A stretch of 64,000 nt of DNA from NCBI RefSeq assembly GCF_035046505.1, contig NC_089826.1:10770254-10834253 (forward strand), in the 5' to 3' direction. This stretch comes from Tiliqua scincoides (taxonomy: Eukaryota > Chordata > Lepidosauria > Squamata > Scincidae). Below are positions 11,219 through 26,300 of the stretch, piece by piece (positions within the stretch are counted from its first letter, which is position 1; each line of letters opens with the position of its first letter). Position numbers and translations under genes: made by a program. The notes beneath the pieces were generated by a model, which saw only the letters and a program-made list of their open reading frames with translations, had not been told where the DNA came from and searched no databases.

Positions 11219-14200
11219 AGAAGTCCTCCCCACCAGCACTCTGATTACAAATCTTTTTAACTAAGAATGCATAGCACATATATCTATTCCTAAAGCATGG
11301 TTTTGCCCAATAATAACAGGATTTTTCTCCACTTATACTTGTCAATTATTAAGCATTTGAGAGGGAGTGCAGGGAGATGTGCTCGGTTGACGAAAGCTAC
11401 CTGGTGCAATCATGGCTGATTTAAACCCAAGCAGCCTATATCAAACCCCCTCCACCTCTTGCATTACTTTGGTTCCAACTGCCAGTGTTGTGGGATTTGG
11501 GGCAATAAAAGGGAAAAGGGAAAACTTGGGTGACGGGGCAGAACTGTCAAGTGGAAAGTGAACCAAACAGAACCTGAACCCAACTCTAAGCACAAACTGA
11601 GAGACATTGCCTGTGAACCAGAAATGAATGCAAATCTAAAATCTCTTGGCTGCCTTGAACCCAAACTGGAACCCAACCCCCAACCTCCCACAAAAAGTGG
11701 TAAGTGGTAATCTAGTATTGGCATACTACTGTAAGGTTCATTTTGCATTTTCCTGTTTTCTTTCTTGCATGTATTTTTGTTTGCTAAATCATTTTAAAAA
11801 ATGATTTTTGCAATGGAGCTTAGTCTGCGTGATATGTGTCTAAACTGGTTCAAAGTGTCTGAATAGACTGGGCATAGATTACTTTTTTTGATTCACAGTG
11901 CATTCCTATACACGTCTACTCAGAAATTGTATTCAGTAGGACTTACTGTTGGGTAACCGTGTAAGATTGCATTATTAATGTGTGGACTGGGACTGACCCA
12001 CACAATTAAAAACATCGATGAAAGTGAACTGCAATCAAACCCAACATTTTAATGGTTGTAGTCCATAGGGGAAAAACACTGAAAGTGTTGAAGCTGGTCA
12101 GCATAAAGGGGTCCTTCTTACTGAAGTCCTGCTTGTTACCCCTCCCTCTTTTTTCCTCTCCCCCATAGATTTGGGTTCTGATAATCCATGAATCTCAAAT
12201 ATTTTCCTCCATCTTTCCTGTTTCTGACAAAATAAAAAACACATGAAAACATGTTGCACCCAGTAAAATAATATGCAGGTTGAACTGAATGTCTGATGTG
12301 CCTTAATAAACAGGATGTGGGTTTCCTAATTTCCCTCTCTCTCTCTCTCACACACACACACAGTTTACAATGCTAGCGAGCAAAAGCAAGTATGTAACCC
12401 AAAGAATTCCACTGAGGTCTGCAATTAGAAAGTATTCTGATTGTAACATGTGCAGTGTGGTTCTTTCTCTAAGTAATCTGTTAGGAACAGGCCTCCATGA
12501 CCTGATCCACACTTTCAGGCTTTTTAGAGGCATGTCATTAAATCAGTCATCACCTCAGCTGACAAAACTATATGGTTTACAGGAAGTAGTAAATGACAAA
12601 GCAGAAGAACACTCATAGAATAAAATCAGTCAGTTGCAAACGTGATTGCCTCCAAGTCATCTCAGACCAACTGAAGATCTCTTACAGGTTAGAGGCAGGA
12701 CATCAGCCTACAATTATTATAGTTTGAATTGGTGCATTTGGTAGGAGACAGGCTTTTCCAGCTGCATATAGGTTATGGGACTCCTTGCAAGATCCATCAA
12801 GTTTCATCACTGACCTCCTGCCTTTATTTCAGGCAGGCACTTAATTTGGTTTGTGGATCATTTTGTTAGCTTTGCTTTATTTTTCATCTGCCACCTCTGT
12901 GTGTATGTATTATTTAAAATTATTGCTTAATTTTTAAAAGTAGGGTTGAAACCCTATTGTTAGCCACTTTAAGTGCTTTTTAATAAATGAAAAGACAGAA
13001 ATGTGTGTACATTTTTTGAGACCCCCTGTAGTAAACTTCATGCTGGTAGAAAACAGACTCACTTGGCTGCATGCTTTTGCACCAAAAGTACCAAAGACTG
13101 GCATGTATTGAGAATGCCTCTGTGACTCTTCCTGCTAGATAGATATGGTTCATGACTGAATTTTAAACTCAAGAAAACCCTTTTAGGACCAAGTTGGAAA
13201 GACAACAAGAAAAGACTAAGTGTTGTGAACATGTTTTGAACTCCCCTTTTAACGTACATAAGTGTGGTGTAGCAGGAATGGAATGCTGGATTATGCTACA
13301 GCTTGTCCACTGCTGCTCAAGAAATTCTTCCTTCCTTCAGCCAATTGCCCCAGATAGGCTGCTTCCATCCCAGGGACTCTGCTGGAGATAGTAGCAAAGG
13401 GGGCAGGCAAGCATGAGCTTCAAGCAGCCCATCTTGGGCTGGGGGGGGGGTTACTCCCCATTAGGAGGCAGAGATAGTAACAGTGATAAGGGTGACCATA
13501 GCACACATCAGTATTCCATTCAGTGCTATATTATACACACACTTTGAAAAGGAAAAGGGAGGAATTCTGCACTGTTGCACTCTATTTACATAATTCTCCT
13601 CCCAGGAAAGCTCACTTGTTGGCTTACAAAGTTATCTTTTCAGTACCAGCCAATTTTTTTTTTTTTTTTTGGGGGGGGGGAGTTAATTCTCCCAGGACTT
13701 TGGATTATTTTAATTACTGCTTACAATCTGCTGGGTGTTTAAAAAAATAATGACATTATAGATGTTATTACTATGTTTGTTTTGGTTTGGTAGACTTCTC
13801 TGGATGGTACAGAGATTTAAAAAAAATTAAGGAGAGTGCTCAAAGCACTGTGAACCTTTTTTTGATATCTTGGCACTTTGGAATTCAGAATACTGACATG
13901 GTGGGATACAGAAGAGGTGGATGTCTGTAATGTCAGTTGGCCCTTCTCTACTAGTATCTTTTATTAACAGGATTCTGATAAATGACCATGCATAGGGAGG
14001 CGGTAAGTCAAATACCGGCCACTCTTAGAGGCACTTTTATCTTAGTTCCTCCAGTGTAGCCAAGTCATACCCATATATATATAGAGGATTTTTCACAAAG
14101 AGGATTTTTCACAAAGAGCAATATTTTACAATGAAGAAGTGATTCACATCCATAGCAAACTAGGATATAATTTAATGATAAAAAAGACAAGGCACCTGAA

Positions 14201-14384
14201 AGGGACAATGAAAACAAGTCAGTTTATAGTTAGCTGAAGAGTCTTAGTTTCATGCTATATAAGAAGAAAGCACAGGGAGAAGAACTTTTGGACTTTTTAT
14301 AACTAAAATAAACTTACTTACACATATACAGCAAATTACAAATAGATAGTAAGGTAGAAAATCATGATCTGTTGACTCTCAAAT

Positions 14385-17300
14385 TCATAAAGAAGCATGA
14401 TTAGGAGGTATATCTGTAGGTATTCTCAGTAATTCTTCAACCTCTTCTTGTAAAGCCTCAGCCTTTTCAGCCAAACACATCTGCACCCAAAAACAAAGTC
14501 AAAATTACCCAGATAATAGAAACACTGCTGCATGTAGGGGTTGGGGGTGCTGGCACTTTCCACTGCATCGCAAGCAGACACACAAATAAAGCGACTAATC
14601 TGAAATACACTGAAGCTACGTATAATATACATCAAAGACCAATTTGGATTTGTGTTTGCAACATCCCCCACCCCGTTTGCAAGAAGTCTCTGAAAAATTC
14701 CATGACCGGCTGATTTATGAGCTTGCTGATTCAGGATGAATAGGATGCCACATCCTTCTGGCCCTGAGATAAACAGGCCCATTTGCAGTCATAAAGATTG
14801 TGTCATTAGTCTCTAGCTAGACCCACCAACTTCACTTACAAGTCCATAGAAAGTCTTATGGTCTCACACAGGTGTCCCGAATGATGGCGCACCCCAGCTG
14901 CAACATTCCCAGGAAATGGTCATCTCTTCCAGGGATGTGCAATAGGAAACCCACCAAGGAAAATCTCAGAACAAAGGGTTGGTCAAGGATGAGCTCATCC
15001 CACAATAGATTATGTTATAGTCTATGAAAAAATTCCTATAAAGGTCTGGACAGACTCCTTAAAATGCATTCAAAGAACTGCTCAGCCCCTGCCAAGCTGC
15101 CCCTCAAGAAACCTTCCTCTGGGAAGCACTCTTGGCTCCCTTGCCCAACTTCTCTTCCCTAAGAACAGTGAAGGCTTATCTTCATCCCCCATCAAGTTTG
15201 TTTACTGAACCCTATATCTTCCTCTCCCTTTTGGAATATTTTTCTAACTAGGAAGACTGTTGTTTGGGCTAACTAGCCCTATGACATGCATCAACCTGAG
15301 TCTTAAAACCATCTCAGCAGAAACAGAAAGACAACCTTGGTTAATGCTCCTACTGGTCCTGCTGTTGTATCTTCTGTCTCCTGAGCAGCCAAACTGACAA
15401 TGCCCTTAGCATCTCTATCCCCTCCTCTGTCTGCCTGTGTGTCACACTCCATCAATCCCCCATCTCTCAGGGACTGGTGTTTTAGTTAGGAATAATTGTA
15501 TGAGGAAGAGAGAAGCTCTCCTGCTGCAAGTGAGTGAAGGGGCCTGTTGAGGGGCTCACTCATTGCCTGTGGCCACTGGTCCAGATTATAGTGAACTCTG
15601 ACATAAGTCACAGCCTGTTATGGCTAGATTGATTAGTTCTGTTTAGTTTCTTTCCCCTTCTTCTAGCTAGACTACTGAAGACTGAGTCCCAGCAGCTAAA
15701 TAGTATTCAAGGCTTCTCACCTTTGCAGAGGAAACAATTCGTCTGGCCTGACCTCTAGACAAATGCTCAATAGATTTTACCAGCACTTCTGGATTTGCAT
15801 TAGCCAAGTGTGCTAATGTTTTATATCCTGAGTTGTAGAGTTGCTTGGCTCGAGCCTGTGAAAGGGAACAAAAATCTAATTAAAGAGAGGGATAGCCTGT
15901 ACCCTGTACATCACCAACCAAGTCTCTTCAACAACCTCTCATATTTCTAGCATCACTGCTGCTATTCTTGAAGAGATACTGGTTCTCTTTCATTCAGATT
16001 GCACACTAATCTGATTTATTGGTAGAAAAAAAACTAATCAAAGAGCCCTTTTTATTTAATCTTGTATATTATTTTTAATCTTGTATGTTTTCTCCTATCA
16101 AGATCTGAAATGATACAGAAAAAGATGTTGTATCATCATCATCATCATCTCCCAACTCTCATGAGAATTAGTAAGATTTATTTGGAACACTGCAATAAAA
16201 AATAAACACAGAACTTCTAAGGTAAACTTGGAAAAAATACCAACATGATTTTAATATTTATTCTCTTATTTCGCCTATGAATAGTTATGGTTTGTGTGTG
16301 AGAGTAAGAACATGCATATTCCAAGAAGACACGTACTATTTTACGTGATCAGACCATTGCTAATTTTGTTTGTCTTTGCTTGGCACCTAATTTGAGGCTA
16401 GCCCAATTACAAGCTGTGATAAGAGAGGGCAAAGCAGGCATATCCTGTTGCACTGAGGAAAAGTTCCAACCGTAGCAAGTTACCGTCAATTTCTTGGTTG
16501 CCACTAACATGGGAATATCTGCCAAAAAAACACTGGGAAGTTTCAATGCTGGTTCAAGTTGAAGCATTTTAACTCAGAAAGCCTTCCTGAACACAATGGG
16601 GCTTACTCTATCGTGAGCGTGTTCGCGATTGGTGCCTCAATGGTCTAATAACACTTTTTCCTAGATCTTGGTTGTTCAGGTTTTCTAGACCACAAAGGCT
16701 TATGCTTGAAATGAGCTGGTTAAGTTTTAGAGGTGCTATAAGGTCTTTGTTGTCTTTGCTATGTGGATTACCTTTGATCAAGAACTGCATCTCATAATAG
16801 CAATATACTGTTCACAACTATTAGCCCACAGCAAAAGTACAGTAGTTGATCATCACATACCAAACAGGAGTAAACATCTGTCACCATACTGACCCTTCCT
16901 AAAAAGGGACATCTTCTTGAGCTGCTAGCATGGCAGAATGAGGCCCAATGGAGCAACACACAAAAGTGCAAGCACAGACTTCCAAGGAGTGTTGTGGGAG
17001 TTACATTCTGAGGAACCTGCACGTGTGCTGCTCCATCGCCTGGGATTAGGTCCCAATTCCTAGTGAAGATAATGTTGCACCTGATCTCAGACAGTAGACA
17101 CTAAATTTCTTCAAAGTAAATTTTAGAAATTATCTTTAATTCAGTTTTGATTTTTGAAAACTGTTACAGTTATTCTGGCTTTTTTCTACCCATGCTTCTA
17201 CTATAATCCTATGCATGCTTGGTAAGCCCCAATGAGACTTACTTTTGAGAAAACATGCATAGGATTGTGCGGTTTATCTTAAGAGTTCAGAAACGGGTTT

Positions 17301-20300
17301 ACAAAAACCTGAACAAACTCAGGGTTTACTAACCTCTAAGACTCCTGCCACCTCCATAAGTGGGATGAGCTCCGCCTTAACACAATAGGTCAACCTCTTG
17401 GTAAGTTCTGTCAAGAGAGCTTTATAAACCCAAAATTCACTCAGCTCCTGCAAAAATTAAGTCAAAACAATTTAAAAAATGTTAACTAAACTAACATTGT
17501 GCTGGTTGATTTGGTTGGGAAATTTTCTACCAAATTTTGCTACATTTCTAGAAGATGGAATATTATGCATCAGTTTTAATTAACTGCCAATTACTAATTT
17601 AAAGTTCAAGGTTGACATTCACAGTGATGCTCATGGAAGGAGTTTTAGTGGTGGTGATCTGCAACACTGTGTAACCACTAGCAGAAGAGGAACTTTTCAG
17701 CTTGTACTACCAGCTTGTACAATCTGTTGAATGACATCTACTGATAAGGCAAGAACTGGAACAGAAGTAACTTTCTTTATGCAACAACCTTGCATAACAT
17801 CCTTTTGCTAGCACAAGAAGGTACTGAAAAACTAAGGACACAATGACACAAATGACACATATGACAAACATATGACACAAATGACATTTAAAATTACAGT
17901 GAGGTGGTAACAACAGCAGCAGCCAAGATCAACACATTCTTTGCTTCTAAGAACTGCACTGACACCAAATAATTTCTGAACAGGTTTGATACTGGACCAT
18001 ATATGAAAACAAAATCAGAAGGACATGGTGAACCTGCTTTTATTCTCATTTCAAAGATTTTATATTTGTGAGTTAAGTAAAACAGAATGTGATGAATGTG
18101 AACTACTTTTTGAAAAATACTACTCTGTTACGTTCAAGAATCACGAAGGGAAATTGCAGGAAAAAATATGATTTTTTTTTTTAAAGTTCATGGATGAAAT
18201 TTCTGTGTTCCACCAATCAAATATTCAGTTACCATACATTACCTCACAGAAATGTAGAACTGAAGAGGAGAATGAAGCAGTAGAATTAAGAAGAGTTTGA
18301 ATAAATCCTCGTGATAAGTTAAATTTTTCTGCTACATCCCATATGTTGTTCTCTTTTAACAAGGCGTGAAGAACAAGGGACAAGTACAGTCTACAGACAG
18401 TACTACTGTCCACATCCTAAGAAAATATCAAATTTAATTAGCAGCTAAACTTGCAATCTAATGGAAAAATGTTTTGAGTGTTTCAATTTCTCTGAACCAG
18501 TAGAATACAGTTACAGTATTAATTAATCCAAAATTAATTCCAAATTAATCATTATGGAAAGATAAAATATGGAAGGACAAAACGGGTAATAAGGTAATAA
18601 AAATATGGAAGGACAAAAGACAGTAGCTTGATGGCTACATGTGTCTAAGAGCCATCAACACAGATATTAAGAATTTTACATACAAGTTACCTCTATATTG
18701 TAACAACAAAACATAGTGGGAAAGTTATTTTCCAGTCAGTTGATACTTCATATTTTGACTAATATCAAACGTCAGTCTGATATACTGAATTCTATTTGTC
18801 ATCATTTATGGGCTGGGCCGATCTGGTCTAAGGGACCTGAGAAACTACTCTGAAACCACCACTCTGAGGGATCCATCCTTACAACAATATATGTTGTGAA
18901 GCACTCTGAACACTTAAAACAAAATAACCTCTATGTAATTAAATGTAATGTAAGTAGATCTAAATAATCAAAAATTTAAAGATTAAAAGGCAGGAGTAAA
19001 AAAAATGTGAAGAGGAAAAGAGTGAAGGGTTTCTTTTTAAACCTTTAAAAAGAATTTAACTGTTACAGCTGTGAGAAAAGGTTCTAAGACTGCGGTCACA
19101 GTAATAACGGAGAATTGTTAATGTTTATTTTCTCCCCATGTTACTTTAAGACACCTCATATTAGATATAATGTCCTTTTACCTTCTTGATGACCTGTCCA
19201 GAAGCTTTCTTGGTAATAAAGCTTTCTGGAACTCCAACAAGGGCCGCTACTTGTTGTTCTCCTGGACTTAAGCAGCTGTACTAAAAAACAGAATGGATTC
19301 AGATCTACATTTAAGACTTCTTTTAAAAACAGAATCGTAGGCATGATCCATCCCTCCACAGACACAAAGGGAAACTGACACAGGGCTCAACAGCAGCCTA
19401 CTCATGTTCATCATCTCACAGTATTACTGAGAACAGTAGGATTTTACATTTACAAAAGCCTCTCCCAACAGTAGATCTGATGTTGATGGACATTTAGTCA
19501 TGTATGCTGAAGGGGTTTGAACAGGGCTGTACTGAGTTCCAAGGATCCCTTCTGTGCAAACTGACATCCTTTTAGGATAGATTGTACCTGAAAATTCTCC
19601 ACGTTTATTGTTGCTGCAGATACTTTTAATTTTATTTAGACAATGTGAGATATCAAAGAAATCGCTGTAGTTTCTGTAATGAGGTACTATACCTACGGTA
19701 GGCTTACTTTTACATTTCCTTCCATAAAGCTAGAGGATGAAAAGGCTGCAATATCAATCACTGTCAAAAAGGAACACTTATTAAACAGATCATCATCAAT
19801 TTCAATAGAATGGCTGAAAAACCAAAGCCAAACCACCTGAAGGCACAGTAGTCATTCTGAAAGTCCATGACATAGGAAACTCTGTTGCAGGTACAGAGGG
19901 AGGAAAAGGAGATTTCAGCTTGCAATGATCATTCAAGATGGCTGCTGCACCTTCAAGTTGATTGGTGCCAGAAAGAGCTTCCGCCAGTCCAGCATGGCTG
20001 ATGAGGAAGACATCCTCTTCTCTTGTCTCAAAATTCCTTATTGGAGAATATAATTAAAAACACACACTTACCTGTTTAAGATAGATCATCCAATTTGGGA
20101 TACACTGAGAAATCATATCATAAGGCATTGTCAGGTAGAGTAAGTGGAGGCAGCTTTCAAGAATTAGCCCCTCAAGCCCTTTCTTCAAGTCCTTATAGAG
20201 TGTATTACAATATGCCAAATCAACAGAACCTGAAATGTATTTGAAAGCAAAAAAATATAACACACAAGACAATAGTCCTTTCCTCTCATGCTCTGAGGAT

Positions 20301-23300
20301 ATTAGTTGCAGCAGTTCAGTGTGCAAGCATGTTGGAAGAGTCTCAAAGGCTCATTGATACCAAGATGCCTTTCCAGACAATTAAAGACTCCGTTTGCTTC
20401 TTTTAGTGGGAACAGTTGCCAATTAAAGCCCCAAATATCCTCACATAATAGACATAGCACAGCCTACTTTGATTCAGAGGCTATCAGAGTTTCAGTAAAA
20501 CAAAAAATTCAAAGTAGATTCTGCATTACTTCGTGCTGAAGCCTACCCATGTCTGGTATAGCTAGATGTCTCACCTTTGTAAGTGGCTTGACCCAATGGA
20601 GTGATTTCTAGATTATGCTGACCATTTTGATCACTGTGACCGTTTGCTCTCTCTTTTAGGAGCCCGCTTTGTTTTAACCATTGCAACACCTCTACAGTTA
20701 CATCCCACAGACTCTTTTCTTTAGGTAGAAGCTGCTGCTGAATACTAAACAAAGTCCCACACATAAACTGATAAACCTCCTCAGGTTTTGTTGCCATCTA
20801 TAACAAAAAACAAATATTATATGAAGTCAGACCAAGGACTGGGGGAAAAATATGAGATCTGGAGAAATGAAACAAAATTTAATCATTTATTATTCCATCT
20901 GAAATCTCCTTTCTTTCAAACAATCTGCTCATAAAGACAACAACATTTAAAGCACACACAAAAGATTACCTTTAATCCAACTAAAGACAACAGCAGGCTT
21001 CGGATACCCTTGTTGAATTCAAGATGGAGACTGCTGTAGCAGCTTTCTAAAGGACTGTGTACTAAGTTTTGAACCTGAAAAAAATGTTTACAACAAATAT
21101 CAGCAAAATATCACAACTAAGTGGAAGAAAAGTTATAACTATCTCATATTTGTACCCAACATTCATAAAACTCTGCCTCTTTCAATACATCTGCCACTCT
21201 CATAGTAATACCATAAGTGTATGAAGTTCCCTGCTCTTATTGCTTCATGAAGGCTGCACTCCCAAGTAATTCTTTGAAGCAAGTTCAAGAAACTTTCAAG
21301 TAACATAGAAAGCTGCTTATAATGAGTCATACCACTAGTCCCTCTAACTCGGCACCATCTACACTGAATGGCTCCTGGTTTCAGATGGGGGGTCTCTATC
21401 TGTGGATGCCTGGTATTGAACCTGGGACCTTTTGCATAGAAAGCAGGAGCATTATCACTGAGTTACAGCCTCCTCCTTTGAAGTAAACAGACCTAAAGGG
21501 ATGATAAGCTATAAAGAGAAATTATCTGCAGCTAGAGTGGTCCCAGGGCTGTGGAATGATTTTCTCAAGTGGTTTGATGGTATTTCTCCCCTTCTGGCTC
21601 TTTAGTGAATATGCAATGACCAGTCAAGGAAGCCTTTGGATGCTAAGAACTGCTTGAACTTTGGTACTGCAGTTGAGTGCTTCTGTTGTGGGATAATTTA
21701 GATTGGGTCTTGCTCCTCATTTCTATTCGTATGTTTAAGAGCTGTGGTTTTGTTCTATTTTGTGAGGTTGTGAGCCATCATGAACCTTTTTGGGAAGGTA
21801 AAGAATAAATGGTTTAAATAAAAACAAACAAAGAATTTTCCGCAGAGGACACTTCGCAGGTTTGCACGCTGATTACTCTGTAGGTTTACTAAAGCTTGAA
21901 TCTCTGTCAGCAATGATGCAAGATATTTCAATAAGCATTTAGACAAAGAAAGAGAAGGGATTATTTTAGCCATGTATTTTTTTTTTAAATAAATGAATAA
22001 AAAATCCATCTTTTTAAATATGCAGATTTCTAATCAATATTTTAATTTTCTTAAATCAGATTGCGCTTAAAGGTTGCTACCCACCTTAAACCATGCAGAT
22101 GAGGTTGGTTATCTATTAATATATATATTAATATATTCAACAATTATTTTTCCAAATTGAGGATGCTACATTCTTGATAGTGATGCCATTTAATGAGGAA
22201 CTAAAATAACCGTTAGTTTTCAAGAAGAAACTCGGTTTTGTTGCCCTTATTACAAAAGAAAAAATTTCCTTAAATATACTTACTAAAGGAAGAATCAAAC
22301 TAGATCAGAGCAAGCTTGCATTTTAAAAATCTGAGCTCCTCCCTATACTATACAATCGACTTATCCTGGTGACTCAGAAGCCTCCAAATTGCCATTCTTT
22401 TTGCTTAAGTTACCAGCTCTTTGTCCTTCTCTTGCACTATGAGGATGCTTTCACCAGCCTTGTCGATACCAGCACGACCAGCTCTGCCAACCATCTGCTT
22501 ATACTGGTTCTTCTTCAAGAAGTCTGTGGCAACATATGGCGCTCTTAAAATAACCCTAAGGAAACAATGTAAGTGTAGTTTAATTACAGTACTGATACAT
22601 CTAGATTTTCCCCCCTCAAGAGAAGGGGCACTACTAAGTCTTTCAATGGTCTGTGGAACAGGAAGAGTACTTAACTGAACACATTTGGGTAATTTGCTAA
22701 GCACCTTACAGTAAAAATTGATATCTGGGACCTTCAGAACCCAAGCACTGCAGGATACCAGAACATCTCCATTGCTACAGCTGTCAGTTTCACTTGGGAT
22801 GCTGTCACTTTCATTGTGGAGCTTTTCAGAATGCTCCTCAGTGGTTCCCAAGGTCAACAGCAAACTGGAAGTCAGGGTGAGTTTGCTTGCTGACCTAGTT
22901 AACAGAGCTTTTCAGACTGTGAAGTGCCAGATATTGCAACTTTTACCATATTTCTGAAACTAGCATTTGCTGAAATAAACAACCGCTTGTGTCGGTGCAA
23001 GCATGCCGACATAAGTGGCAAAGGTCGGCTTGGGGAGGGGGCGTTACTGGGGGGGAGGGCGGGCCTGGGGGCAGGCTCACGGGGAGCGGGGCTGGGACCA
23101 GGCAGTTATGCCAGATTCCAACCCCCGTCCCCGGGGCGAGCGGAGCGGCTTGAAACAGCTCCGCTCTCCTTGGACTTGCACCACCTCCGGAGGTGGCGCA
23201 GGTCTGAGGAGACCCATGGGGTGCGCAGCCCTTATCCATGGGTAAGGGGAAGAGCTTCCCCTTGCCTGTGGCTGAGCCGCTGCTCGCTCGCTTGGATGCA

Positions 23301-26300
23301 GCGCAAGCATCCTGGCTTGCCAGCTCCAGCGCGGGATAGAGTTGCGCCCTAAAACTCAGGCCTACTTCTAACCAGCAACAGATGTGCTGAGCCTTCCTGC
23401 TTTAAACTCAGGTGGAGTGCTCCTCCGTGCAAAACTAATTTCAACTCTTATCTCAGATGTTTATCTTTCTACATTTAGGGAATGTTTTTGTATTGCGAAG
23501 TTTCAATTATATAAGCCCTCTGCAGATCTGAACTGCTGTTTGAAAGAGAGAGGCTTGATCAAAGTCTGGTATGTCAAAAGCTGTACTGAATCTGCTGAAC
23601 CCTATCTCCAAACTCTAAGAGCCAAATGACTAAGGGCCAAATGTTATGCTTGGTTGACCTATTAGACACAATGTAGCTTCTGCTGCATCCCGTGGACTGG
23701 CTGAGGACCAGCTATCAGTGGAGAGGAAATAAATATTTTTCTTAACTATTCTGCTGCTCTTTTGCTAAGATAAATCTGGTAGGTCCAAGGGATTGTGTTG
23801 GGCCCAGGCTAGGGGTATAGGATCTACACAGACATTGCTGCCACTGAGTTCCTCCCCTACCCACCTTGGCTCACCCACAGCCCAGCCTTGATTCTCCCTG
23901 CTAACCTACAGGCATGGTGGGCAATCTGGAGTCCTTTGGCGCCTGTGAGCCTCCTTTAAGCATTTATGCTGGTGCCAGCTGTCCAGAGCTGCTGCCATAC
24001 CAGTGGCCCAAGGGATGCGATGACAGATCATGAGTTCTGTCATTACATCCTGCCCACAGGAATGGGCCATAAGCGAGGAAAATGGTAGAATTCTCCACAT
24101 GGTATGTTGCACACATCTTTTCCACTGCCCTATTCACCATACTACGTTAGTGAAGGGTAGGTTATTCATTTAAAAAATCTTACTTTGCTCAGCTCTCAAG
24201 ACTCTGAATAACACCACCATACTGTAGTTTAACTATATCCCAGAAAACCTCTCAGAATGTTTCTAAGCTTTTTGCTAATGTAGGATTAGCAAAATTAATG
24301 TAACAAAAACCAAAACCAGTTCCCCAACTAACCTTCGGGCTGGCAAGTTAACTCCAGCAGCCAGAGTAGAAGTGCAAGTAAGGAGACAGAGGGTTCCTAA
24401 AGAATAAGCTTCCTCAATTTGTTTTCTTTCATCGCTGGTGAGGCCACTATGGTGATAGGCAATTCCAAATGGAATAGTTCGCCTCAATATTGGACAAAGT
24501 TTTCCATTACAGATGTTTGTTAAATCTTTAATAAGATCCTGCTTTTCTTTCTCTTTCAGCTTTTTATAATCTCTAGGGGGAAAAATAGATTATTCTGATA
24601 TCATAAACTGAACCCAACAAATCCTAATCTTTTTTAACCACAGTTTATGAACAAGCTGGGACGGGAAACTGCAATTGTATTTGGATGTCATGACAAATTC
24701 CACTTTGCTCAAAATGAAGACTGAGAGAAACATGGAAGCCCAAGGCAATAACCATGTTTAAACTAGGGTTTAGTATGTATGAACCGTATCACTATTTTTA
24801 AGTGATATAATTTGCTGATTAGATTCTATAGTTCATTGTACACAAACACAAAAAGCTTCTCAAATTCAGTGCATCACATCATCAAGAATTACATGTCCAT
24901 GATATGAAATTTATGGAAGCATGCAACAACAAGCTATTGATTTAATAGACTACTAACCACTATCTTGTACTTTATTTTATGTAAAATATTTGTCACATTT
25001 CTGCCTGACAACAGGCCTCCAAGGTAGCCAAGATGAGAAAATTAAGAAACTCCAAACTTAATAAAGTATTGTAGGGGCCCATCCCTGCAGGAGCCTGGAG
25101 CAGGCTTGTTCCACCCCCAGCGAGGCCTCAGATTGGCTGGAGGGGGAGGGGTTCCAGTACTCTTGTCCTCCTTAGCAGAGCTACCACCCCTGGCTTGGGA
25201 GCAGGAGCTGTTCACCTCACAGCTCCCTACTTCACACTGCCTCCCTCTCATCCCTGGCTCCCGTTTTATGGAGCAAGCCCGCCCCTTTTTGCCCCTCCCC
25301 TTCCTCCAGGTGGGGCAGAAAAGGCCTTTCCTGTTCCTGGCTTGTTTCCTTCTGTGTTCCTTGTTTGCCCTGCCAGCCCCCTCTGTCTGGTTGGGGTGAG
25401 CCAACCTTCTTTGCCCCCCTCAAGGGCAGGAAAGCCTCCCCACCCTGAGCATGGGGTGCCTGCTCCAGGGTAAGTTGGGGGTCAGGGCATCTGGGAGGGG
25501 CCCCGACAGGTATCACCACCATAAAACCAGTAAAAGCTAACAGATGCTCTACTTCTCACTCCACAGACTTTCCCCGAATATAAGTAATCAAAAAGAAGGG
25601 TGGCACCATCATGCTAAAGTCAAAGGGATGAACTCTCACTTGAGGTAGTCATGAGGGAAATAGAATTGTAAGTGTGATTATACGCTTACACTGTTTTTAA
25701 GAAGTTTACCAAAGATGCACATGGTGAGCATCCAGTTTGGTATATAACCAGTAATAGGAATTATAACCATACATACTCCATAAACAGCTAGTGTTCTATT
25801 TAGCTAAGTCAGCCATGGAAAAGATACGACCATACAGAGCATGTGGTTCTAGATCCTTAAGACAGGATGCAATTGCTGCAACAAATATGGTTTGGTAGGG
25901 GAAAGGCTAATAGGGGAAGGCTAATAGGGAAAGGCTAATTTAGCAACTGGACTGCAATCAGAAAACATACCTGTTCAAGTACTTGCATATCATTTCTGCT
26001 ACATTTTCACAGTTCTTCTTAGTGGGGCAAAAGACAAGGCAGGAGTACTTTGGAATAACTTCTGTCACCAGTGCAATAAGGTGGTCAGGGTCTGTATTCT
26101 GTAGACTGCTAGAATACTGAAAAATTACACAGGTTTATTACAAGCCTGAATTAAATCTTATGCCTCAGTCGTCAGATATCCAGACAAAGCTTCAATATAT
26201 TTGACAAGCTATAATGAAAAGTTATAAATTTGTTCTTTAAACTTCGACTTCATATAGATGCTTCAGTGCTTTGAATCACATAAATAAAAGAAGAAATAAG

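Larger units (their letters stand above)
7616..14384. other. Intergenic region between HPSE and HELQ
   Basis: No gene was recognised. The interval contains a partial hAT-like end at 8318-8400, a palindromic repeat copy at 9690-9778, another palindromic family at 11073-11218, a degraded copy at 11902-11972, a TC/CA tract at 12331-12362, an L2-like tail near 12895-12990 and a poly-T/poly-G run at 13654-13681. The remainder is unassigned. An open frame at 9269-9679 has no recognisable domain. Confidence 0.55.
14481..22413 (-). other. HELQ: HELQ introns 10-17
   Basis: The introns between the last nine exons contain little recognisable repeat apart from a palindromic repeat copy at 17203-17273, an (ATC)n run near 16132-16150, an ATGACACA-type tandem at 17836-17887 and a tRNA-Ala-like SINE at 21303-21477. 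Nothing coding was seen outside the exons. Confidence 0.6.
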
